Of a stretch of 64,000 nucleotides of DNA, positions 56,762 to 64,000 are shown in pieces. Below the pieces are notes generated by a model that was given only the letters and a program-made list of their open reading frames with translations, searched no databases and was not told where the DNA came from. The DNA lies in NCBI RefSeq assembly GCF_014640195.1, contig NZ_BMGM01000010.1:90884-154883 (forward strand), read 5' to 3'. This DNA is from Psychroflexus planctonicus (GTDB taxonomy: Bacteria > Bacteroidota > Bacteroidia > Flavobacteriales > Flavobacteriaceae). A program made the position numbers and the translations under genes. Position 1 is the stretch's first letter. The number at the start of each line of letters is the position of its first letter.

Positions 56762-59593
56762 CTAATGCGCTTCCAACCAATTTTGTCCTGTGCCGATGTC
56801 TACTTTTAACGGAACAATTAATTCGTAAGCGTTTTCCATTTCTTGTTTGATGAGTTTTTGTAGGTCATCTAATTCTTCTTTCGGAACATCAAAAATCAAT
56901 TCATCATGTACTTGAAGTAGCATTTTTGTTTTGAAATTTTGCTTTTTTAATTTTTCATGAATACGAATCATAGCAACTTTAATGATGTCTGCTGCGCTTC
57001 CTTGAATGGGTGCGTTTACAGCATTTCGTTCTGCTGCACTTTTTACTACATTGTTTCTGGCATTGATGTCTTTCAGGTATCGTCTTCTTCCTAAAACAGT
57101 TTTTACATAGCCGTTTTCTCGAGCAAATTCTACTTGCTCATCCATGTAATCGCGAAGTTTTGGATAGGTTTTGTAATAGGTTTCAATCAATTCTTTGGAT
57201 TCGCTTCTACTTAGGTTGGTTTGGTTACTTAGTCCGAATGCAGAAACACCGTAAATAATCCCGAAGTTTACCGTTTTGGCATTGCTTCGTTGTTCGCGCG
57301 TTACTTCATTTAAAGGAACATCAAAAACTTTTGCTGCTGTTGAAGCGTGAATGTCTTCACCATTTTTGAAGGCTTCAATCATGGTTTCTTCTTCGCTTAA
57401 AGCGGCGATAATGCGCAATTCAATTTGCGAATAATCGGCTGCAAGTAAGATGTGGTTTTCATCTCTAGGCACAAAAGCTTTTCGCACTTCCCGACCGCGT
57501 TCAGTACGGATGGGAATGTTTTGTAAGTTGGGATTATTGGAACTCAATCTTCCGGTAGCCGCTACGGTCTGCATAAATTCAGTGTGCACTCTACCTGTTC
57601 GATCATGAATTTGTTTAGGCAAAGCATCTACATAAGTACTTTTGAGTTTGCTTAATCCGCGCCACTGCAAAACTTTGTCTACAATAGGATAATCTTTAGC
57701 GAAATAAGACAACACATCTTCCGCAGTGGAATATTGACCTGACTTGGTTTTTTTGGGTTTTTTAGCGATTTCGAGCTTCCCAAATAAAATTTCCCCCAAT
57801 TGTTTAGGCGAACCAATGTTGAATTCTTCTCCTGCGATTTCAAAAACTTCTTTTTCAAGTTGAGCGATGTCTTTGGTTAAACCTTCTGATAAATCGTTCA
57901 AGATGTTTTTATCTACGTTGATGCCTTCCAATTCCATGTCGGCCAAGACGCGCAAAAGTGGAATTTCTAAATCGCCAAACAAATGTTCGTTGGAAGCATC
58001 TTTAAGTTCTTCTTCAAAATATTTTTTTAATTGAAAAGTAATGTCGGCGTCTTCTACCGCATATTCAGTTACCTTTTCCAATTCCACATCCCGCATTGAT
58101 TTTTGGTTTTTACCCTTTTTACCAATTAAATCAGCTATGGGTTGTGGCGAATAATTCAAATAGGTTTCTGCCAACACGTCCATATTGTGGCGCATGTCTG
58201 GGTTAATGATGTAATGCGCTAACATAGTATCGAATAGCGGGCCTTTTACTTCGATGTGGTAATTGGCCAAAACCTTGATATCGTACTTCAAATTCTGCCC
58301 TATTTTTTCGATGTTTTCATTTTCAAAAAATGGCTTCAATTGATTGACCAATTCTTGCGCTTCATCTTGATTGGCCGGAAATGAAATGTAATATCCCTTC
58401 CCTTTTTCCCAAGAAAACGCAATGCCAACCAAATGTGCATCTAAAGTTTTTAGTGAAGTGGTTTCGGTATCAAAACAAACCGATTTTTGTTGATTCAGTT
58501 TTTCTAAAAATATTTTAATCCCCATTGCGGAATTCACATATTGATAGCTATGGTCGGTGTTTTCAAGGATTTTGTAACCTTGGAAGTTTTCTGCTTCTAC
58601 ATCTTCACCAGATGCATCGTTCCCAAAAAGTGAAAACTGTCCTGATCCAGCTTCTTTTTTATTTTGTTTATCTGAAAGAGTTTCGCTTTCTTTGGTTACA
58701 TCTTCAGGCGAATTGAACATTTTCATGAATTGTTCGGTAAGTCTTCTAAATTCTAAGTCTTTAAAAATTTCAACTACTTTTTCAACATCAGGTTGACTTA
58801 ATTTGAAGTTTTCTGCATGAAATTCAACTTCGCAATCGGTGAAGATGGTGGCTAATTTTTTAGATAACCTACCGAGTTCAGCGTTTTCTTCAATTTTCTC
58901 TTTCATCTTTCCTTTTAGTTGGTCTGTGTTTTCCAACAAAGCTTCCATGCTACCGAATTGCTTCAAGAATTTCTTGGCTGTTTTTTCGCCTACGCCAGGT
59001 AAACCGGGAATGTTATCTGAAGAATCGCCCATCATTCCCAAGAAATCGATAACTTGTTCTGGGCGTTCAACTCCATATTTTTTCTGCACTTCTGGAATGC
59101 CCCATTTCTCGATTCCGTTGCCCATTCGGGAAGGTTTGTACATGAAAATATTTTCCGAAACCAATTGTGCAAAATCCTTATCGGGTGTGACCATATACAC
59201 TTCAAAACCTTCTTTTTCGGCTTGCTTGGCGAGAGTCCCGATGATGTCGTCTGCTTCCATGCCTTCGATTTGCATAACGGGAATTTCCATGGCTTCGAGA
59301 ATTTGCTGAATAACGGGAACAGAATCTCGTATTACTTGGGGAGTTTCATCGCGATTGGCTTTGTATTCTTCATACATTTCGGTTCGGGCATGGCTGCCGC
59401 CTTTATCGAAACATACGGCCAATAAGTTGGGTTTTTCTCGTTTAATGACATCAAAAAGGGAATTCATAAATCCCATGATGGCGGAAGTGTCTTGTCCTTT
59501 GGAGTTTACTCTCGGATTTTTGATGAGTGCGTAATAAGCACGGAAGATGAGTGCGTAAGCATCGAGTAGAAAAAGTCGGTTTTCTTTTACCAT
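56762..59593 (-). CDS. polA: DNA polymerase I
   Basis: A 943-aa repair and Okazaki-fragment polymerase with all three domains: the 5' nuclease (RLFLLDAYALIFRAYYAL, GMEADDIIGTLA, FLGMMGDSSDNIPG), the 3'-5' exonuclease (VCFDTETTSLKTL, IGQNLKYDIKVL, AVEDADITFQL) and the polymerase domain (LLAADYSQIELRIIAA, RSNAKTVNFGIIYG, QVHDELIFDV). The 3'-5' exonuclease acids are present, so proofreading should be active. Full length, alone, upstream of leuS on the same strand. Confidence 0.97.
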   Translation of the reverse strand: MVKENRLFLLDAYALIFRAYYALIKNPRVNSKGQDTSAIMGFMNSLFDVIKREKPNLLAVCFDKGGSHARTEMYEEYKANRDETPQVIRDSVPVIQQILEAMEIPVMQIEGMEADDIIGTLAKQAEKEGFEVYMVTPDKDFAQLVSENIFMYKPSRMGNGIEKWGIPEVQKKYGVERPEQVIDFLGMMGDSSDNIPGLPGVGEKTAKKFLKQFGSMEALLENTDQLKGKMKEKIEENAELGRLSKKLATIFTDCEVEFHAENFKLSQPDVEKVVEIFKDLEFRRLTEQFMKMFNSPEDVTKESETLSDKQNKKEAGSGQFSLFGNDASGEDVEAENFQGYKILENTDHSYQYVNSAMGIKIFLEKLNQQKSVCFDTETTSLKTLDAHLVGIAFSWEKGKGYYISFPANQDEAQELVNQLKPFFENENIEKIGQNLKYDIKVLANYHIEVKGPLFDTMLAHYIINPDMRHNMDVLAETYLNYSPQPIADLIGKKGKNQKSMRDVELEKVTEYAVEDADITFQLKKYFEEELKDASNEHLFGDLEIPLLRVLADMELEGINVDKNILNDLSEGLTKDIAQLEKEVFEIAGEEFNIGSPKQLGEILFGKLEIAKKPKKTKSGQYSTAEDVLSYFAKDYPIVDKVLQWRGLSKLKSTYVDALPKQIHDRTGRVHTEFMQTVAATGRLSSNNPNLQNIPIRTERGREVRKAFVPRDENHILLAADYSQIELRIIAALSEEETMIEAFKNGEDIHASTAAKVFDVPLNEVTREQRSNAKTVNFGIIYGVSAFGLSNQTNLSRSESKELIETYYKTYPKLRDYMDEQVEFARENGYVKTVLGRRRYLKDINARNNVVKSAAERNAVNAPIQGSAADIIKVAMIRIHEKLKKQNFKTKMLLQVHDELIFDVPKEELDDLQKLIKQEMENAYELIVPLKVDIGTGQNWLEAH

Positions 59594-60108
59594 GAAAATG
59601 TGTCTTTATTGAAGCTATAAAAATAGGAGATTTGTGGTGAAATTTTGGAGTGTGGTGGGATAAATATGAAATTATGTGTTGAAGAAATTTTCAAATTTTG
59701 AAAAACTAAATTATAAATGATTTGGCCCGTAATTTTTATTCAAAAAGCATTTACGTCTTGTAGCGACAAAGAAAAACTAGAATTTTCGTGCCTCAAATTT
59801 GAGTTTTTCTAAATCGGGGTTAACCGCCAAAAACAACAGAATTATTAATATCAAGGAATAATGCCGGTTAACTTGATGTTGTTCCTTAGATTAAATTGGT
59901 TTCACGTAGAGTTACTAAGACAAAAGAAATTGGTAGTACTGAATAGGTATCTCGCTAAGTCGCAGAGACGCAAAGTTTTAACAATGCTGAATAATTATCT
60001 TGCAGAACAGTAGATTTAGAGTGCCCTAAGTATTTGTCTTTAGTTATTAGCCTGTAGCTTTTAATTACTAGAATATAGTACGCCGTACTTAATACTCAAA
60101 ACTAAAAA
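59594..60108. other. 515-nt gap without a gene
   Basis: No ORF is supported. 59950-59976 carries a CTCGCTAAGTCGCAGAGACG repeat (see 52583), and 59882-59930 similar CACGTAGAGTTACTAAGAC text. TATTTTTA near 59620 is a weak -7 box for polA. The part 59700-59830 shows nothing recognisable. Confidence 0.5.
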
Positions 60109-61227
60109 TCACTCATTCACATCCAGCGCATCACGCAAAGCATTTCCGATTAACATAAACGCCATGACCAAACTCATAATCGCTACTCCAGGAATAATGG
60201 CTAAATAGGCTTTCCCCATAACAATGTAAGCGTAGTGGTCTTTAATCATTGCGCCCCAACTCGGTGTAGGTGGTTGTGCGCCGATACCTAAAAAACTGAG
60301 ACCACTTTCTATTAAAATAGCAGCGGCAAAATTGGCTGCTGAAATTACAATAACAGGAGCCAAAACGTTGGGTAAAATGTGCTTGTAAATAATTCGGAAA
60401 TGACCAAATCCTAAAGCATGAGCAGCTGTAACGTACTGCATTTCTTTTACACTTTTTACTTGTCCGCGTACAATTCTAGCTACCTCAACCCACATGGTTA
60501 AACCCACTGCGATAAAGACTTGCCAAAAACCTTTGCCTAAAGCCAAACTAATAGCGATAACCAGTAACAAAGTTGGTATTGACCAAGTAACATTGATGAG
60601 CCACATGATGGTTGCATCTATTTTTCCGCCGAAATATCCTGCGGTAGCACCCAGACTAATGCCTATAAAAAGGGAAATGAAAACGGCAACAAAACCAATC
60701 GATAGCGAAATTCGAATACCGATGAGCATTCTGCTTAATAAATCCCTTCCATAACGATCTGTTCCTAACCAATAGCGTTTGGTTTCAATGAATTCTTCTT
60801 CGATTTGTTGTGGTGTTTTTCCTTGAAAAGTTTCATCGAGAAGTAAAAATTCACTTTTGGATTTTTCAACTGAAGCTGTTCCGTAAACTTGATAAAAAAG
60901 CGTATCATTTTTGAAACTATAATCATCCACAGGATAAAATTGTGCAACTTCTTTCTTCCCGGTAAAGATTTTGGATAGCCAACTTTGCCTAGATTCTTCT
61001 TTAGATGAGTTAGGAATGCTAATCGTGTTAACTTTAAATCCAGGTGATTTGGAGTGAATAGACAAAGCCATTTGATTGGCATTCTTTGAGTCGTCTGGAG
61101 CGATAACATACGCAAAAATAGCAAAGAAAGCCATCGCTAAAATGAAGCCGAAACTGAAAACGCCCCAAATGTTTTTTTTAAACCTTTGGAGCGCTAGTTT
61201 GCTTAAAGAAGCTGACTTATTTGTCAT
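60109..61227 (-). CDS. ABC transporter permease, OppC/DppC type
   Basis: A 372-aa permease of a peptide or nickel-type importer. The first helix (FGFILAMAFFAIFAYVIAP) is followed by a large periplasmic insert of about 100 residues (ending YWLGTDRYGRDLLSRM, the canonical OppC entry). Five more helices and the EAA loop TAAHALGFGHFRIIYKHILPN that contacts the ATPase come next. The other subunits (OppB, OppD/F, binding protein) are not adjacent. It starts 37 nt after the protease stop and may be co-transcribed with it. Confidence 0.9.
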   Translation of the reverse strand: MTNKSASLSKLALQRFKKNIWGVFSFGFILAMAFFAIFAYVIAPDDSKNANQMALSIHSKSPGFKVNTISIPNSSKEESRQSWLSKIFTGKKEVAQFYPVDDYSFKNDTLFYQVYGTASVEKSKSEFLLLDETFQGKTPQQIEEEFIETKRYWLGTDRYGRDLLSRMLIGIRISLSIGFVAVFISLFIGISLGATAGYFGGKIDATIMWLINVTWSIPTLLLVIAISLALGKGFWQVFIAVGLTMWVEVARIVRGQVKSVKEMQYVTAAHALGFGHFRIIYKHILPNVLAPVIVISAANFAAAILIESGLSFLGIGAQPPTPSWGAMIKDHYAYIVMGKAYLAIIPGVAIMSLVMAFMLIGNALRDALDVNE

Positions 61228-61264
61228 TACTTAATCTATTTTTAGCTAATTTAGTAAAACAAGC

Positions 61265-63418
61265 TTACTTAGCATTAGCTAATTTATATGCTTTGGTTTG
61301 TTTACGTAAATCTTCCAAAACATAAATGGCTTCTTCGACGTATACATCTTTCTTTAAATTTTTATGCCATCGTTCTCTTTTTTGGCCTAAGACAGAATCA
61401 TTTTCAATTAATTTTTCTTCATAAGGAAGCGACACATACTCTAGGTCTGTAGTATAATCGTTTATTTTTTTAAACTTACTATTTTTCTCTTCTAACTCGA
61501 AATTTTCAAGTTTATATTTATCGAAGTTTAAAGTGTAGGTATTAATGTCTCTTTGTTCCTTAATCCATTTTGCGTTCTGATCTATTAAAGCAAGTTGTTG
61601 GTTTTCTTTCATTCTTTTCTTGCTACTTTCTAGAACTTTATCCAAGTCTTTATAACCATTCCATTTATTGTACTTAGCGGGTTCGATTTTGTCCCATGGT
61701 AGTGGATTGTCATAATCACGCTCGCCAATGTCTACATAAGAATAACGGTCTGCAACCACCACATCACTTTCAACACCTTTTAATTGTGTTGAGCCTCCGT
61801 TTATGCGGTAAAATTTTTGTGTGGTTAATTTTAAAGCGCCCATGTCTCCAAAAGAACTTTGACGCATCCAACGGTTAAGATCAGATACATTTTGTACGGT
61901 TCCTTTTCCATAGGTTTGTTTACTACCAATAATAACAGCTCTTTCGTAATCTTGCATAGCGGCTGCTAAAATTTCTGAAGCTGATGCTGATAATTCGTTC
62001 ACCAAAATAACCAGTGGACCTTCCCATAAAATTGAAGGGTCTTTGTCTTTTAGGACTTCGCGATTGCGCTCTTTGTCTTTTACTTGAACAATTGGTCCTT
62101 TTTCTATAAATAAACCAGCAATATCTACGACTGTTGAAAGCGAACCGCCTCCGTTGCTTCTTAAATCGATAACTAGACCTTCTGCTTTGCGTTCTTTTAG
62201 ACGGATAATTTCTTTTTTAACATCGGATGCCGCGTTACGTTGGTTGTAATCTTGCATATCGAAGTAAAACTTAGGAAGGTTAATTACTCCATAACTAACT
62301 TCATCTTTTTCAACTAAAGAAGTTTTCGCATAGGTTTCGTCAATTTCTACAACATCTCTGGTTATTTCAATTTCTTCAATTGTTCCATCTACTTTTTTAA
62401 CAGTTAAATACACTTTTGTGCCTTTAGGTCCTTTAATTAAGTCTACTGCATAATCCAGCCGCATACCACCAATGTTTACCGCTTCTTCTTCATCTTCCTG
62501 CCTAACTTTTTGAATAACATCTCCTACTTCCAGTTCGTCTCCACGCCAAGCTGGCCCACCTGATATTAACTCCATTATTTTAACATGGTCACGTTCTTTT
62601 TGAAGCCTTGCGCCAATTCCTTCTAGTTTGCCAGACATTGAAACATCAAAGCGTTCTTTATCTCTTGGTGCAAAGTAACTAGTGTGCGGATCAAATTGAC
62701 TTACCACAGAATTGATATACATGCTAAACCAATCTTTACGTTCTAAATCATCTGAATTTTCAAAATACATTTGCATAGACTCTTTTGTAGTTTCTCTAGC
62801 TTCTTCTTCTAAAGCTTCTAAGGATTTTACTTCAAAGTCTTCATCTACATCTTCATTTTTGTCTTTGTTTTCTGTGTATTCTAGTTGAGTTTCGTAATTA
62901 TCGTAAAAAATTCCTAGGGTATTAAATTTCAATTGCTTTCTCCAACGTTCTTTTAACTCCGCTTGATTCTTTGCATAAGGTAGATTTTCATAATCTGTAT
63001 TGATATCTTCATCTGTATTAAAATCAAATGCTTGGTCTAAAATTTCTTGATAAAACACCTTCGATTCTTTTACTCTAGTGAGATGGCGATTGTAAACCAG
63101 TTCGAAAAAAGAGAGGTCTTTATTTTTAATTTGCTCGTCTAATTGATGTTTGTATTCGGCAAATTCTTCATAATCAGCTTGTAGAAAATGTCTTTTTAGC
63201 GGATCTAAATTCTGTATAAATTCGTTAAAAACATCTTCGGAAAAATCGTCATCCATGGCTCTTAAGTCGAAATGACCTTGTTCTAAAACATAAGTAATGA
63301 GCTCAATTAGCACCTTGTCTTTATCGCTATCTGGATCAAATTTTTTGGTAGTAAAGCTGCAGGAAGTTACAGCTAGTAAAACGGTTAATAGGGCTACTAC
63401 AAAATTCTTCTTCATCAT
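61265..63418 (-). CDS. Tail-specific (carboxy-terminal processing) protease
   Basis: A periplasmic S41-family protease of about 717 aa. A lipoprotein signal (KKNFVVALLTVLLAVTSCSF) is followed by a helical N-terminal domain (TSP N-terminal type, about 40-220), a PDZ domain (KLEGIGARLQKERDHVKIME to RDVVEIDE), the catalytic Ser-Lys core (Ser in NELSASASEILAAAM, Lys in QTYGKGTVQ) and a C-terminal DUF3340-type helical domain. This is the long Prc form, which trims C-termini of envelope proteins. The start was taken at the ATG at 63418; the next codon is also ATG. Confidence 0.94.
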   Translation of the reverse strand: MMKKNFVVALLTVLLAVTSCSFTTKKFDPDSDKDKVLIELITYVLEQGHFDLRAMDDDFSEDVFNEFIQNLDPLKRHFLQADYEEFAEYKHQLDEQIKNKDLSFFELVYNRHLTRVKESKVFYQEILDQAFDFNTDEDINTDYENLPYAKNQAELKERWRKQLKFNTLGIFYDNYETQLEYTENKDKNEDVDEDFEVKSLEALEEEARETTKESMQMYFENSDDLERKDWFSMYINSVVSQFDPHTSYFAPRDKERFDVSMSGKLEGIGARLQKERDHVKIMELISGGPAWRGDELEVGDVIQKVRQEDEEEAVNIGGMRLDYAVDLIKGPKGTKVYLTVKKVDGTIEEIEITRDVVEIDETYAKTSLVEKDEVSYGVINLPKFYFDMQDYNQRNAASDVKKEIIRLKERKAEGLVIDLRSNGGGSLSTVVDIAGLFIEKGPIVQVKDKERNREVLKDKDPSILWEGPLVILVNELSASASEILAAAMQDYERAVIIGSKQTYGKGTVQNVSDLNRWMRQSSFGDMGALKLTTQKFYRINGGSTQLKGVESDVVVADRYSYVDIGERDYDNPLPWDKIEPAKYNKWNGYKDLDKVLESSKKRMKENQQLALIDQNAKWIKEQRDINTYTLNFDKYKLENFELEEKNSKFKKINDYTTDLEYVSLPYEEKLIENDSVLGQKRERWHKNLKKDVYVEEAIYVLEDLRKQTKAYKLANAK

Positions 63419-63541
63419 AATATTTTTGTTCAAAATAAGAATCGAAAATTACTATAAATTAGAACAAATAAAGTGAATATACTTATAAAATTGTATAAAG
63501 ATTATTTGAAGGCATTTTGTTGAATTTTTAAACTAGCATAT

Positions 63542-63886
63542 TTAACTCTTAATGACGTCAAAAAAAACACTGCAAGAGTTTAGAACTCTTGAAGCGTTGG
63601 ATAGTTTATTTTTATTGCAAAACACTAGTGTTCGATAAGACATTTTGAAAGTGGGATTTCCAAGAAAGGATTTCCCACTTTTGAGAAATTTCTCCTGTTT
63701 CATCGCTTCTCGTTTTAAATCAAAAAACTCAACATGCATTACAATCCAAGGTCGATACCTAACGGTGTAGCCTTTCGTTGCTAAAAAATTGTGGGAATAA
63801 AAACGATTGATTAAATCTGATGTATAACCAACATAGGTTTTGTCAAAGTTCCCAGAATATAATATGTAAACTATAAATTGTTCCAT
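63542..63886 (-). CDS. Small GIY-YIG nuclease
   Basis: About 114 aa. The GIY-YIG core is clear: FIVYILYSGNFDKTYVGYTS (the GIY and YIG positions read VYI and YVG), then DLINRFYSHN (catalytic Arg), TVRYRPWIVMHVEFFDLKRE and EKFLKSGKSFLGNP (catalytic Glu). The start is ATG 63886, inside the T-run of an upstream terminator; the longer frame to 63982 reads through a tRNA-like sequence. The last 20 residues (NASRVLNSCSVFF) are coded by a REP-like palindrome. Such small nucleases are common near tRNA genes in Bacteroidetes; their role is unknown. Confidence 0.8.
   Translation of the reverse strand: MEQFIVYILYSGNFDKTYVGYTSDLINRFYSHNFLATKGYTVRYRPWIVMHVEFFDLKREAMKQEKFLKSGKSFLGNPTFKMSYRTLVFCNKNKLSNASRVLNSCSVFFDVIKS
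63566..63598. repeat. Degenerate copy of the 3630 palindrome inside the GIY-YIG gene
   Basis: AACACTGCAAGAGTTTAGAA then CTCTTGAAGCGTT. It aligns over its full 33 bp with the palindrome at 3630-3662 and forms a shorter stem. It codes for the C-terminal residues of the GIY-YIG protein. Confidence 0.65.
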
Positions 63887-63888
63887 AA

Positions 63889-63911
63889 AAAAAGCCCCAA
63901 TGTGGGGCTTA
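63889..63911 (-). terminator. Terminator between the tRNA-like sequence and the GIY-YIG gene
   Basis: AAGCCCCA, CAT, TGGGGCTT followed on the minus strand by a run of seven T. It would stop transcription coming from the tRNA-like region. The GIY-YIG ATG (63886) lies at its distal edge. Confidence 0.8.
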
Positions 63912-63917
63912 ATTAGT

Positions 63918-63985
63918 AGTCTGCCACAGGCGAAGACTCGAACCAGTGTCCGCCTCAGGCGGATATGAGCCCAAACAATCATTTC
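63918..63985 (-). pseudogene. tRNA-like 3' half interrupted by palindromes
   Basis: On the minus strand GGGCTCATA resembles an anticodon arm with CAT. TCCGCCTGAGGCGGA (arms TCCGCCT / AGGCGGA) follows, then CACTGGTTCGAGTC, a typical T-arm start. TTCGCCTGTGGCAG, a second palindrome-like piece, comes before ACTACTA, the usual 3' end of a tRNA-Met. The sequence probably continues outside the window, so it may be a decayed tRNA-Met or a tRNA-derived repeat. Confidence 0.5.
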
Positions 63986-64000
63986 AAAAAATTTGATTTC

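Overview
The window is chromosomal DNA from a member of the Bacteroidetes, most likely a marine-type Flavobacteriaceae. The evidence is low GC content, several promoters of the Bacteroidetes form (TTTG, about 19 nt, TAnnTTTG), secreted proteins ending their signal peptides in FAQ or a lipobox, and gene families typical of the group (OmpA with TSP3-type repeats, a long tail-specific protease, a mevalonate-pathway GHMP kinase, a WxcM-like sugar isomerase pair). The species cannot be named from the sequence alone.

Layout. 1-6.6 kb holds housekeeping genes: a partial mevalonate kinase, dusB, prfC, a cysteine synthase-family enzyme, three small membrane or lipoproteins including a Bor-like lipoprotein, a MazG-like pyrophosphohydrolase and a deoxynucleoside kinase. 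6.6-13.6 kb holds a secreted protein, a WcaJ-type initiating phosphoglycosyltransferase, a D-2-hydroxyacid dehydrogenase, a LolE-type permease abutting a NamZ/DUF1343 hydrolase, and asd. 14.4-32.0 kb is a minus-strand surface polysaccharide cluster: wecB, two FdtA/QdtA-like ketoisomerases, an N-formyltransferase with C-terminal ankyrin repeats, an FdtB/QdtB-like aminotransferase, a Wzx flippase, four glycosyltransferase modules, a pyruvyl transferase, a nitroreductase, two Wzy-like polymerase modules (one fused to a glycosyltransferase), a PglC-like initiating transferase and a PglD-like acetyltransferase. Together these suggest a repeat unit carrying a formylated 3-amino-3,6-dideoxyhexose. 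The enzymes that would make dTDP-4-keto-6-deoxyglucose (RmlA, RmlB) are not in the window. A two-gene HAD/ParB-like cassette sits in this cluster between copies of a short repeat.

32.5-42.4 kb returns to core genes: ompA-like, a DedA/VTT protein, aroC, a glutamate/dicarboxylate symporter, a porin-like protein, purE, purK and an M20 dipeptidase. 42.6 kb carries tRNA-Leu(UAG). Its 3' end is one of two 16-bp direct repeats (42685 and 48813) bounding a 6.1-kb integrated element that encodes a tyrosine recombinase, an excisionase-like HTH protein, an SF3 helicase and three uncharacterised proteins. It has no relaxase and no structural genes, and resembles a replicating satellite island. Five tandem 16-bp iteron-like repeats lie near its left end. 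Beyond its right end the tRNA 3' end plus terminator is tandemly repeated. 49.5-63.9 kb holds aconitase, an enoyl-CoA hydratase, a zinc metallopeptidase, leuS, polA, an OppC-type permease, a tail-specific protease and a GIY-YIG nuclease.

A recurring theme is short palindromic repeats that invade unusual places: tRNA-Leu-like sequences (42.5, 48.9 and 49.05 kb), a tRNA-like sequence at the right end, the leuS and glycosyltransferase reading frames, and the 3' end of the GIY-YIG gene. The most interesting items for follow-up are the satellite-like element, these tRNA-embedded palindromes and the polymerase-glycosyltransferase fusion at an A8 run.
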